From Planctomycetota bacterium (GTDB taxonomy: Bacteria > Planctomycetota > Brocadiia > JAJRTI01), in NCBI GenBank assembly GCA_024278415.1, contig JAJRTI010000740.1, positions 1 through 8,457 on the forward strand: DNA of 8,457 nt, given 5' to 3'. How positions within the stretch are numbered: position 1 is the stretch's first letter; every line of letters begins with the position of its first letter. The notes under the pieces are model-generated. The model was not told the DNA's origin. It made no database searches and worked only from the letters and a program-made list of their open reading frames with translations. The position numbers and the translations under genes were made by a program. This document shows, piece after piece, positions 1-5,398 of the stretch.

Positions 1-117
1 CCCGGCGGCCGCGCGAAGCCGCTGGCGACGCCGAGCCAAGACGGAGCAGCGGTCACGTTCTCGCTGCCGGCCAACGGCGAGAAAATCTCAATCGTTCGTC
101 TTGAGACACGGCGTTAA
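1..117 (+). CDS. C-terminal end of an unidentified protein (5' end outside window)
   Basis: Frame 1 is open from the first base to a TAA at 115-117 and gives 38 residues ending in VTFSLPANGEKISIVRLETR plus one Arg. The alternating hydrophobic pattern (VTFSLP, ISIVRL) looks like the last two strands of a beta-sandwich, as found at the C-terminus of many glycoside hydrolases and other secreted enzymes of polysaccharide-degrading bacteria. That family assignment is inference only, because no catalytic region is visible. The stop is 18 bases before the start of the FGE-like gene, so the two are probably co-transcribed. Confidence 0.6.
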   Translation, partial: PGGRAKPLATPSQDGAAVTFSLPANGEKISIVRLETRR

Positions 118-135
118 GGCTCGCTGGAGAAACAG

Positions 136-1041
136 ATGAGCAGACTCATGGCGTTTTGTGCAAGTGCGGCCGCGCTCCTGATTTTCGCGAGCGATGCAGC
201 TCAGGCGCGGGAGGCGAAGGCAAGGCTCGCTCCCAACGAGCGGCGGAGTCCCGCGGACGGCGCAGTGCAGGTGTATGTGCCCCCGGGCCAGTTTGTCATG
301 GGCGTCGACGACCCGGAGAGCCCTTACGAAGACGCCGAACGCCCGCCCCATCGCGTGAAGATCACCAGAGGCTTCTGGCTCGACAAGTTTGAAGTCACCA
401 ACGAACAGTACGCCCGATACCTCAACAGGCTGATCGCAAAGGAAATCCGCCCCGCGAAGATTCTCGGCGCGGTCCTTGGGCGCGTAGACATCGACCATCC
501 GCTTTGCGGAATCCGGCTGGATGTCAAGAAGAAGCTCTGCAAGGTCAAACCCGGCTGGGAGAAACTTCCCGTGATGCCGGTGAAGTGGACGGGGGCGAAC
601 GAATACTGTCGCGCCCTGGGCAAACGCCTCCCTACGGAGGCGGAATGGGAATACGCGGCCGGCGGGCCCGGCGGGCGCAAATACCCTTGGGGCAACCAGT
701 GGCATCCCGATTGGGCGAACGTCGCGACGGGCAAGGCGGCGCCGGTCGGCTCGCATCCGAAAGACGTGAGCCCCTTCGGCGTGATGGACATGGCCGGCAA
801 CGTAAGAGAGTGGGTGTACGACAAGTTTGACGTGAGATACTACTCGCAATCCCCTCCGGAGAACCCCGTCAACGCGGCGGGCGCCTGGCAGAACGTGGAA
901 CGCGTCATCAGGGGCGGCGGCTTCGCATTCACCGAGTGGGACAGCCGCACGACCAGCCGCGGGCATCGCAAGTATCTATACTATCCGGTCGCTACGGGCT
1001 TCCGGTGCGCCGAGTCCGGCCCGCCGCCGGGGAAGAGATAA
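136..1041 (+). CDS. Secreted FGE-sulfatase (SUMF1) domain protein, probably non-catalytic
   Basis: A 301-residue protein with a Sec signal peptide at about residues 1-24 (hydrophobic AAALLIFAS, cleavage likely after AQA), followed by one formylglycine-generating-enzyme-type domain. Family hallmarks visible are VPPGQFVMG near residue 50, KFEVTNEQYARYL, PVMPVKWTGANEYCRALGKR, LPTEAEWEYAAGG, YPWGNQW, GVMDMAGNVREWV, the RVIRGGGF core at 256-263 and TGFRCAESG at the end. True FGE oxidises a sulfatase cysteine using two cysteines shortly after the RGG(S/G)F core. Here those positions are Phe265 and Ser270, so sulfatase maturation is unlikely. Such Cys-less domains are common in PVC bacteria as secreted proteins of unknown or binding function. 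The ATG has a GGAGA Shine-Dalgarno at 126-130, five bases upstream. Length suits a single-domain member. The domain assignment is firm; the biological role is not known. Confidence 0.92.
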   Translation: MSRLMAFCASAAALLIFASDAAQAREAKARLAPNERRSPADGAVQVYVPPGQFVMGVDDPESPYEDAERPPHRVKITRGFWLDKFEVTNEQYARYLNRLIAKEIRPAKILGAVLGRVDIDHPLCGIRLDVKKKLCKVKPGWEKLPVMPVKWTGANEYCRALGKRLPTEAEWEYAAGGPGGRKYPWGNQWHPDWANVATGKAAPVGSHPKDVSPFGVMDMAGNVREWVYDKFDVRYYSQSPPENPVNAAGAWQNVERVIRGGGFAFTEWDSRTTSRGHRKYLYYPVATGFRCAESGPPPGKR

Positions 1042-1093
1042 TGGGGAAGTCACCTCTTTCGATTGCTGGCCCCATGGCCGCTCGTCGCTCTGC

Positions 1094-1122
1094 TTGACTC
1101 GCCCCAGCCCGCGCCCTACAAT
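1094..1122 (+). promoter_or_regulatory. Sigma70-type promoter for the epimerase gene
   Basis: TTGACT at 1094-1099 and TACAAT at 1117-1122 are separated by exactly 17 bases, close to the housekeeping consensus. The predicted transcript would begin near 1129, giving a leader of about 30 bases before the ATG at 1160. The -35 box overlaps a TTG codon at 1094 that could otherwise be taken as an upstream start, which argues against that start. Confidence 0.75.
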
Positions 1123-1159
1123 CCTCTGCCCCCGCGCGGATCTGTTGAGGGACACGGCC

Positions 1160-2164
1160 ATGGCTTCACCTAACCCCGTCAACTCAGACCTTTTCCAAGG
1201 CAAGCGCTGCCTCATCACCGGCGGCCTCGGCTTCATTGGCTCCAACCTCGCGCGGCGGCTGGTGGGCATGGGCGCTGAGGTGCTGCTCGTGGATAGCCTT
1301 ATCCCGGAGTACGGCGGCAACTTGTACAACATCCACGGCATCGAGGAGCAAGTGCAGGTCAACATCTCCGACGTGCGCGACATCCACAGCATGCGCTACA
1401 TCGTGCAGGGGCAGCACTTCCTTTTCAACTTGGCCGGGCAGACCAGCCACATGGACTCTATGCAGGATCCGGAAACGGACCTGGAGATCAACTGCCTCGC
1501 GCAGCTTTCCATCCTGGAGGCCTGCCGGCTTTACGCGCCCGACATCAAGCTTGTGTTCGCGAGCACGCGGCAGATGTACGGCAAGCCCGACTACCTGCCG
1601 GTGGACGAGCGGCATCCCCTGCGGCCGATGGACGTGAACGGCATCAACAAGATGGCCGGCGAGTGGTACCACATCCTCTACAACAACGTGCACGACATCC
1701 GCGCCTGTGCACTGCGCCTCACCAACACCATCGGCCCGCGCATGCGCGTGGTCGACGCGCGGCAGACCTTCCTGGGCATTTGGATTCGTCTGCTGCTGGA
1801 AGGCAAGCCCTTCGAGGTGTGGGGCGGGGAGCAGTTGCGCGACTTCACTTACGTGGACGACGCGGTCGACGCGTTCCTCATGGCCGCGGCCAGCGACGAG
1901 GCGAACGGGCAGGCGTTCAACCTCGGCGACTCGGGCGTCATCAGCCTCAGGGACTTAGCCGACTTGCTTGTGGAACTCAACGGCGAGGGCGAGTATGTCG
2001 TGCGCGAGTTCCCCGCCGATCGCAAGCGCATCGACATTGGCGATTACTACGCGGACTACACCAAGATCAAGTCGACTCTGGGCTGGGAGCCCCGTTTCAC
2101 CCTCCGAGAGGCACTCAAGCACACGCTTCAGTTCTACCGGGAGCATCTGGAGCACTACGTGTAG
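1160..2164 (+). CDS. NAD-dependent epimerase/dehydratase (extended SDR, nucleotide-sugar type)
   Basis: A 334-residue extended short-chain dehydrogenase/reductase. GGLGFIG at residues 21-27 is the Rossmann dinucleotide-binding glycine motif. FNLAGQTSH is the NAD-contacting segment, FAST at 133-136 supplies the active-site Ser/Thr, and LRLTNTIGPR plus GGEQLRDFTYVDDAVDAF are typical of UDP- or TDP-sugar epimerases and dehydratases. The likely role is cytosolic conversion of a nucleotide sugar for surface glycan synthesis; the substrate cannot be read from sequence. The usual catalytic Tyr of YxxxK is replaced: the segment reads NGINK (Asn160, Lys164). I recall this as a subfamily feature rather than damage, but that needs an alignment. 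The ATG at 1160 has GAGGG at 1147-1151 and lies just downstream of a good promoter. The in-frame TTG at 1094 sits in that promoter and is rejected as start. It ends in TAG and is followed by a hairpin. Confidence 0.9.
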   Translation: MASPNPVNSDLFQGKRCLITGGLGFIGSNLARRLVGMGAEVLLVDSLIPEYGGNLYNIHGIEEQVQVNISDVRDIHSMRYIVQGQHFLFNLAGQTSHMDSMQDPETDLEINCLAQLSILEACRLYAPDIKLVFASTRQMYGKPDYLPVDERHPLRPMDVNGINKMAGEWYHILYNNVHDIRACALRLTNTIGPRMRVVDARQTFLGIWIRLLLEGKPFEVWGGEQLRDFTYVDDAVDAFLMAAASDEANGQAFNLGDSGVISLRDLADLLVELNGEGEYVVREFPADRKRIDIGDYYADYTKIKSTLGWEPRFTLREALKHTLQFYREHLEHYV

Positions 2165-2174
2165 CGCCGCGAGC

Positions 2175-2218
2175 GGGGACATGAACCAAGGGCGCGAAGC
2201 GCCCGACTTCGTGTCCCC
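2175..2218. repeat. GGGGAC-bounded imperfect hairpin after the epimerase gene
   Basis: The outer arms are GGGGACATGAA (2175-2185) and TTCGTGTCCCC (2208-2218), pairing with one wobble. An internal loop follows, then a strong inner stem GGGCGC (2190-2195) / GCGCCC (2199-2204) closed by GAA. It starts 11 bases after the stop codon, so it could act as a transcription terminator, but there is no T-run. Its GGGGAC...GTCCCC ends match the perfect inverted repeat at 3301-3348, suggesting a shared repeat family, possibly REP-like. Confidence 0.6.
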
Positions 2219-2224
2219 AGACGA

Positions 2225-2238
2225 GCCTCTTCAGAGGC
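2225..2238. repeat. Small hairpin GCCTCT/AGAGGC
   Basis: A self-complementary 14-base element, GCCTCT TC AGAGGC, seven bases after the larger hairpin. It may extend the termination or processing structure after the epimerase transcript. No T-tract follows, so its role is uncertain. Confidence 0.35.
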
Positions 2239-2327
2239 GGCCTCCATAAAGCCGCGAAGGCGCGCAACCAAGCTCGGGGCAGGCAAACCGTCGTGCTGTT
2301 TGTCGAATAGCTTTCGACCGGAGCCCA

Positions 2328-2336
2328 TGGTACAAT
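2328..2336 (+). promoter_or_regulatory. Extended -10 promoter for the activase gene
   Basis: TGG directly followed by TACAAT (2331-2336) is an extended -10 element with the same hexamer as the epimerase promoter. No good -35 lies 16-18 bases upstream (TAGCTT at 2308-2313 is the only candidate), which fits an extended -10 type promoter. Transcription would start near 2343, giving a leader of roughly 45 bases before the GTG at 2389. Confidence 0.5.
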
Positions 2337-2388
2337 GTTTGGCTTTGCGTTGCTGCTTATCTCCGCTAGCCGTGACTGAGAACTCCCC

Positions 2389-3288
2389 GTGACTGGCATT
2401 ATCTTCGACATCAAGAAGTTCGCGGTCCACGATGGGCCGGGCATCCGCACCACCGTGTTCATGAAGGGCTGCCCGCTGAGGTGTTGGTGGTGCCACAATC
2501 CGGAGTCGATCCAGCTTCGGCCCCAGATCGTGTTCTTTGGCAACAAGTGCATCGGGTGCAAGCGCTGCTTCGAGGCCTGCAAGTCCGGCGCACTGCATCT
2601 GGAGGGCGAGCAGAGGATCTACGAGCGCGACAAGTGCCTCGTGTGCGGCGAGTGCGCAAAGGCGTGCTACGCGGAGGCCCAGGTGCGGGAGGGCCGCGAG
2701 GTCACCGTGGAGGAAGTGCTCGAGGAGGTGGAGAAGGACCGGCCGTTCTACGAGAACTCCAACGGCGGCATGACCGTGAGCGGCGGCGAGCCCATACTCC
2801 AGAAGGAGTTCACACTCGAACTCTGCAAGCAGGCCAAGGCCGTCGACCTCCACACCGCGCTCGACACGACCGGCCACGCGAAGTGGGACGACCTGGCCGC
2901 AGTGCTCGAGTATGTGGATCTCGTGTTGCTCGACATGAAGGAGATGGACTCGGAGCGGCACAAAGAGTTCACGGGCGTTGGCAACGAACTCATCCTTGAG
3001 AATGCGCAGCGCATCCGCGACCTGGGCAAGCCCATGATGCTGCGCATCCCGGTCATCCCCACCTGCAATGCCCGGCTCGACAACATGAAGGCCGCCGCAG
3101 AGTTTTTCAAGGACTTCCCTAACATCGAGTACGTGGAGCTACTGCCGTATCACCGGCTCGGCGAGTCGAAGTGGGAGCGGCTGGACCAGGAGTACAAGCT
3201 CAAGGGCATCGAGACGCCGAAGGACGAGGAGGTCTTGGCGCTCGAGCAGCCCTTCAAGGACGCGGGCATGAAGGTGCGCAGGGGGTAG
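2389..3288 (+). CDS. Glycyl-radical enzyme activating enzyme (radical SAM, two ferredoxin-type clusters)
   Basis: A 299-residue radical-SAM activase. The N-terminus has DGPGIRTTVFMKGCPLRC followed by WWCHNPES, giving the CX3CX2C cluster motif at Cys28, Cys32 and Cys35. An inserted ferredoxin-like region has two CX2CX2CX3C sets at Cys54/57/60/64 and Cys83/86/89/93, so two extra [4Fe-4S] clusters are expected. SGGEP at 131-135 is the SAM-binding motif; LLDMKEMD and ELLPYHRLGESKWE are family signatures. The double-ferredoxin insert is typical of activases for glycerol dehydratase, hydroxyphenylacetate decarboxylase, benzylsuccinate synthase and choline lyase types, not classical pyruvate formate-lyase activase, which is shorter. 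The enzyme abstracts hydrogen from a conserved glycine in its partner under anoxic conditions. No partner is in this window. The start is GTG with only a weak upstream GAGAA; it fits because the motif MTGIIFDIKKFAVHDGPG begins immediately. Confidence 0.93.
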   Translation: MTGIIFDIKKFAVHDGPGIRTTVFMKGCPLRCWWCHNPESIQLRPQIVFFGNKCIGCKRCFEACKSGALHLEGEQRIYERDKCLVCGECAKACYAEAQVREGREVTVEEVLEEVEKDRPFYENSNGGMTVSGGEPILQKEFTLELCKQAKAVDLHTALDTTGHAKWDDLAAVLEYVDLVLLDMKEMDSERHKEFTGVGNELILENAQRIRDLGKPMMLRIPVIPTCNARLDNMKAAAEFFKDFPNIEYVELLPYHRLGESKWERLDQEYKLKGIETPKDEEVLALEQPFKDAGMKVRRG

Positions 3289-3300
3289 AGGGGCGGCGCC

Positions 3301-3348
3301 GGGGACGCGATGCGATTCCCGCATGTGCGGGAATCGCATCGCGTCCCC
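3301..3348. repeat. Perfect 23-bp inverted repeat (GGGGAC...GTCCCC)
   Basis: The left arm 3301-3323 and right arm 3326-3348 are exact reverse complements over 23 bases, separated only by TG. It begins 12 bases after the activase stop. It could fold into a very stable hairpin that terminates or protects the mRNA, but no T-run follows. Both ends match the hairpin at 2175-2218, so a mobile or REP-like origin is plausible. I recall GGGGAC-ended palindromes being associated with REP-associated tyrosine transposases, but no such transposase is visible here. Confidence 0.85.
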
Positions 3349-3416
3349 TGACAGGTGATCGCGCACGTGGCATGGACGGCCTCGTCCACCGCAGGAGTCG
3401 GCCCCTGGCCTAGAAC

Positions 3417-3447
3417 TCTGTGCTATCTCGTGACTGGTTAGCACAGA
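3417..3447. repeat. 9-bp inverted repeat TCTGTGCTA / TAGCACAGA
   Basis: Perfect 9-base arms at 3417-3425 and 3439-3447 with a 13-base loop. A further partial copy GTGCTA follows at 3453-3458. It could be an operator-like site or a repeat remnant, but no regulated gene lies close by; the nearest gene start is about 400 bases away. Confidence 0.5.
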
Positions 3448-3491
3448 AACATGTGCTACATGAAGATTCCCTTCGCCAAACGCTGCACTTG

Positions 3492-3502
3492 CCCCCCCCC
3501 CC
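3492..3502. repeat. Homopolymer of 11 C
   Basis: An uninterrupted run of eleven C in non-coding DNA. Its length could be a sequencing or assembly artefact, or vary in the population. It is in no gene, so no reading frame depends on it. Confidence 0.9.
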
Positions 3503-3545
3503 GTTAGGCCATAGTTCGGAATAGCCTGGGGCAACGCCCCCTAAC
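3503..3545. repeat. Nested inverted repeat GTTAGG...CCTAAC
   Basis: Outer arms GTTAGG (3503-3508) and CCTAAC (3540-3545) enclose an inner hairpin GGGGC (3528-3532) / GCCCC (3536-3540) closed by AAC. The two stems share one base at 3540, so they would compete at the edge. The core ATAGCCTGGGGCAACGCCCC looks like an intergenic repeat I associate with planctomycete genomes, but that is recall and not a search result. Confidence 0.5.
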
Positions 3546-3773
3546 AGTCACCCACAGAGACGGTTGCGACTAGTGCTTTGGAACCCATCGCCAGACCACT
3601 CTCAGAAGGGGCGACCGCGACTCCCCAGTGCCGCCGTGATGGAACGGACATTGCTTGTATAGCAGCAACGAGAGACATGGAGGCGATGCCGCGGAGGTGA
3701 CTTCACCCGCGCTCTTTGCGCCTTTGCGTGGGATCTCCGCTACCGTGTGTACTACCAACCTCCAAAGCTCTCG

Positions 3774-3792
3774 AAGTTTCTTTGCACTTTTC
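3774..3792 (-). repeat. Dispersed repeat, inverted partner of 5378-5396
   Basis: Read on the minus strand this is GAAAAGTGCAAAGAAACTT. The + strand at 5378-5396 is identical at 18 of 19 positions. The two copies face each other and flank the thioredoxin-like/MauE pair at a distance of about 1.6 kb. Both lie in low-complexity intergenic DNA, so a dispersed repeat family is more likely than transposon ends. Confidence 0.5.
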
Positions 3793-3808
3793 ACGACGCC
3801 GGGGCTAT

Positions 3809-3865
3809 CGCCATTCGTTCACCTAATCGTTTACGCCATCGATTAGGTGGACGATGGCGTGAACG
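3809..3865. repeat. Compound hairpin at the start of the thioredoxin-like gene
   Basis: A core of perfect 10-base arms CACCTAATCG (3820-3829) and CGATTAGGTG (3840-3849) is separated by 10 bases. Pairing extends outward to 3809 and 3859 with one wobble and one bulged T, so the 20-base right arm is almost fully paired. The loop carries CGCCATCG (3834-3841), which could instead pair with CGATGGCG (3852-3859), and CGTTCAC (3816-3822) matches GTGAACG (3859-3865). Alternative folds are therefore possible. The Shine-Dalgarno-like AGGTGG (3845-3850) lies inside the stem, so the structure could hide or expose the start site. Whether it is regulatory or a repeat remnant is open. Confidence 0.6.
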
Positions 3866-4455
3866 AGCGGAGTTTGGTTGCGGCCATAGGCCGCGCGAGG
3901 TCGGTCTCTCATCCAGCCATATCAAGACGTCACTCGCTGGGACCATCTGCCTTGTCCCCTGCCCTCCTCGACAACTTGCGTCGGATGGCGATCCTCGTCG
4001 CTTGCGGCGTGGTCATCGGCATTGTCTGCAATGAACTGAGTCCGGCCGGGCATGTCTCCTACTTCGGGTTCCGCAAGCAGGACGTGCTCGAATCCAGGCT
4101 CGCGGCCTCAGTCGGGAACGTCCAGCCCGCAGCAGAGACGAAGCCCATAGCCAAGCCCCTGGAGATCGCCTACTTCTTCGCGGAGTGCGAGGAGTGCGAG
4201 ATCGTCAAGCAGAAGGTCCTGCCGAAGATCAAGCAAATCTTCGGCGGCGCGGTGGTGATACGACAATACGACTGTGGCGCAGGCGATGCCGACATGGCCA
4301 ACTACAAGCTCCTGCTTGAGTACGAGAAGCGTTACGGCTCGACCGAGAACCAGATGCTTAAGATGTTCGTGGGCGACAAACACTATTTGGCTGGCGCGGA
4401 CCAGATGGTCGAAAGGGCCATCCCACTCATATCCGAAGTGCTGGCGGCCCGGTAG
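3859..4455 (+). CDS. Membrane-anchored thioredoxin-like protein with a CEEC motif
   Basis: A 198-residue protein from the GTG at 3859. A cytosolic, basic N-terminal stretch of about 40 residues precedes one membrane segment (MAILVACGVVIGIVCNEL, residues 43-60). The remainder is probably periplasmic and thioredoxin-like: the strand IAYFFAECEECEIVK carries CxxC at Cys110/Cys113, then VVIRQYDCGAGDADMANYKL and a final KMFVGDKHYLAGADQMVERA helix. In canonical thioredoxins a cis-proline precedes the strand equivalent to MFVGDK; here ENQMLK has no proline. The protein likely exchanges disulfides or transfers electrons with the MauE/DoxX-like membrane protein encoded next. The GTG at 3859 is chosen because AGGTGG lies 8 bases upstream. 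The in-frame GTG at 3847 falls within that site, and the ATG at 3985 would remove the N-terminal tail. The stop TAG is the first part of a REP element. The fold is inferred from motif pattern. Confidence 0.78.
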   Translation: MNERSLVAAIGRARSVSHPAISRRHSLGPSALSPALLDNLRRMAILVACGVVIGIVCNELSPAGHVSYFGFRKQDVLESRLAASVGNVQPAAETKPIAKPLEIAYFFAECEECEIVKQKVLPKIKQIFGGAVVIRQYDCGAGDADMANYKLLLEYEKRYGSTENQMLKMFVGDKHYLAGADQMVERAIPLISEVLAAR

Positions 4456-4525
4456 CCGCATTCGCTAGAATGCGGGCGTGTAGGCTACTCGTCGGTCAAC
4501 CCGCATGCTGGCGCATGCGGCTACC
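4451..4525. repeat. REP pair (BIME-like): two GTAG hairpins in inverted orientation
   Basis: Hairpin 1: GGTAG then CCGCATTC-GCTA-GAATGCGG (4456-4475), a perfect 8-bp stem. Hairpin 2: CCGCATGC-TGGC-GCATGCGG (4501-4520) then CTACC. The second is the reverse complement of the same design, so both have GGTAG at the foot of a CCGCAT stem. A GTAG foot on a palindrome, in facing pairs, is the known architecture of REP elements and BIMEs. The 25-base spacer contains another GTAG-G-CTAC (4480-4488). The first GGTAG provides the stop codon of the thioredoxin-like gene. No REP transposase (RAYT) is in this window. Confidence 0.8.
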
Positions 4526-4564
4526 CGGCTGGCGTACGAGTTGGCGTTGCTCTTGGAGCGCTCC

Positions 4565-5065
4565 ATGTCACGCGAGACAACCGATGCAGTGGGCCGCAAA
4601 CATCCTGGCCGCTGGCCCCGTTTGGCATGGCTCCTGTCCAGCCACGCCGCCACCGGCGCCGCGCGGTGGCTCTTGGCTATCGTGTTCCTCGCGGCCTCCG
4701 CGCCGAAGCTCTGGCGTCTCGAAGACTTCGCGATCGCGGTGCACAACTACCAACTCTTGCCGGCATGGTTGGTGGGCGCGGCCGCGGTCGTGCTGCCTGG
4801 CATCGAGGCCGCGGCCGGCGTGGCCTTGTTTTTCAAGCACTGGCGCGCGCCCGCGGCATGGCTCGCTGTTGGGCTCTGCTGTGCGTTCGTCGTGGCCGTG
4901 GCCGCGGCCATCGTTCGCGGCCTGGACATCGAGTGCGGCTGCTTCTCCGCGTTCGTCCACAGGCAAGTCGGCTATGGGCTCTTGGCGCAGGACCTGGCGC
5001 TGCTCGCGTTGGCCGTCTACTGCGCAGTCGCCCAGGGCCGGGGTGGCCACACGCGTCATGTTTGA
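4565..5065 (+). CDS. MauE/DoxX-like redox-associated membrane protein
   Basis: A 166-residue integral membrane protein with four predicted helices: about 33-49 (ending APKLWR), about 72-92 (LVGAAAVVLPGIEAAAGVAL), about 97-119 and about 138-158. LPAWLV, LPGIEAAAG and the periplasm-facing DIECGCFS with Cys124 and Cys126 are typical of the MauE/DoxX-like family. In methylamine-oxidising bacteria MauE helps form disulfides, and in many phyla such proteins are encoded beside thioredoxin-like proteins. It probably works with the CEEC protein just upstream. The ATG at 4565 is chosen because GGAG at 4555-4558 is 6 bases upstream. A longer in-frame ATG at 4505 lies inside a REP hairpin and would add 20 repeat-derived residues. 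The stop is TGA. Confidence 0.87.
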   Translation: MSRETTDAVGRKHPGRWPRLAWLLSSHAATGAARWLLAIVFLAASAPKLWRLEDFAIAVHNYQLLPAWLVGAAAVVLPGIEAAAGVALFFKHWRAPAAWLAVGLCCAFVVAVAAAIVRGLDIECGCFSAFVHRQVGYGLLAQDLALLALAVYCAVAQGRGGHTRHV

Positions 5066-5135
5066 CGCCAACCAAGTCTTTCCCACTCAAGTTCATAGTG
5101 GGGACTCAGGGGGTGGCCCCGCGTCGGACGAGGAC

Positions 5136-5152
5136 CACAGATGCCCGCAGAT
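5136..5152 (+). repeat. CACAGATGCCCGCAGAT repeat, left copy
   Basis: A 17-base unit matched perfectly, in reverse complement, by 5466-5482, with 313 bases between. It belongs to the CACAGATG-type dispersed intergenic repeats; a related unit CAGATGGCGCAGAT lies at 5420-5433. Confidence 0.65.
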
Positions 5153-5161
5153 ACCCCTAGC

Positions 5162-5206
5162 GCGGCCTGTGGCCGCAATCCGTCCGCCGTACGGCGGATC
5201 GGCGGA
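5162..5206. repeat. Hairpin GCGGCC-TGT-GGCCGC and 16-bp perfect palindrome
   Basis: 5162-5176 is a 6-bp stem with a TGT loop. 5183-5198 is TCCGCCGTACGGCGGA, a perfect 16-base palindrome, followed by a direct repeat of GGCGGA (5201-5206). It lies about 100 bases after the MauE stop codon and could be a remnant of a palindromic repeat element. No T-tract is present, so termination is not specifically supported. Confidence 0.55.
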
Positions 5207-5232
5207 CATGCTGCCAAAGAGAGCGGAGGAGT

Positions 5233-5261
5233 CCCACAGATGTTAGCAGGACCCACGGATG
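5233..5261 (+). repeat. Direct repeat CCCAC(A/G)GATG, 19-base period
   Basis: CCCACAGATG at 5233-5242 recurs as CCCACGGATG at 5252-5261. This is the same repeat family as the CACAGATG units at 5136 and 5466. Confidence 0.5.
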
Positions 5262-5377
5262 TGGAACGAGACCGGCCCAGCATCCGCGAGACAGGCTTGC
5301 CATCCCTGTGCCTTAGACTCCCATGTGGCGCCGCTGGCTAAGACACTGGTCTCACGCAGCTTACGCAGCCGATCCGC

Positions 5378-5396
5378 GAAAAGTGCAGAGAAACTT
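5378..5396 (+). repeat. Dispersed repeat, partner of 3774-3792
   Basis: GAAAAGTGCAGAGAAACTT, 18 of 19 identical to the minus strand at 3774-3792. Confidence 0.5.
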
Positions 5397-5398
5397 TG

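Larger units (their letters stand above)
3349..3808. other. Gene-free stretch with small hairpins and degenerate repeats
   Basis: No convincing gene was found on either strand. It contains a TGGACG/CGTCCA hairpin at 3373-3388, the TCTGTGCTA inverted repeat at 3417-3447, a C homopolymer at 3492-3502, and a GTTAGG/CCTAAC element at 3503-3545. At about 3709-3735 the minus strand reads as CGCAAAGGCGCAAAG-type low-complexity repeat, of a kind widespread between genes in environmental bacteria. The short open frame at 3655-3846 is a reading of this repeat and is not called. Confidence 0.6.

Noticed and set aside
88..966. 292-codon open frame on the minus strand
   Set aside because: Opposite the FGE-like gene, which has full family motifs, a signal peptide and a ribosome site.
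1094..1159. Upstream TTG start for the epimerase
   Set aside because: It is the -35 box of the promoter. ATG 1160 has its own ribosome site and gives the usual SDR N-terminus.
2155..2961. 268-codon open frame on the minus strand
   Set aside because: It lies opposite the activase gene, whose Cys motifs are unmistakable. The minus frame is His/Leu/Ala-rich, as expected of antisense GC-rich codons.
3655..3846. 63-codon frame ahead of the thioredoxin-like gene
   Set aside because: Translation of low-complexity intergenic repeat; TTG start with no ribosome site and no domain.
4505..4564. Upstream ATG for the MauE-like gene
   Set aside because: It lies inside a REP hairpin; ATG 4565 has GGAG at correct spacing.
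3774..5396. Composite transposon bounded by the 18/19 inverted repeats
   Set aside because: The repeats are low-complexity, no transposase lies between them, and no target-site duplication was found.
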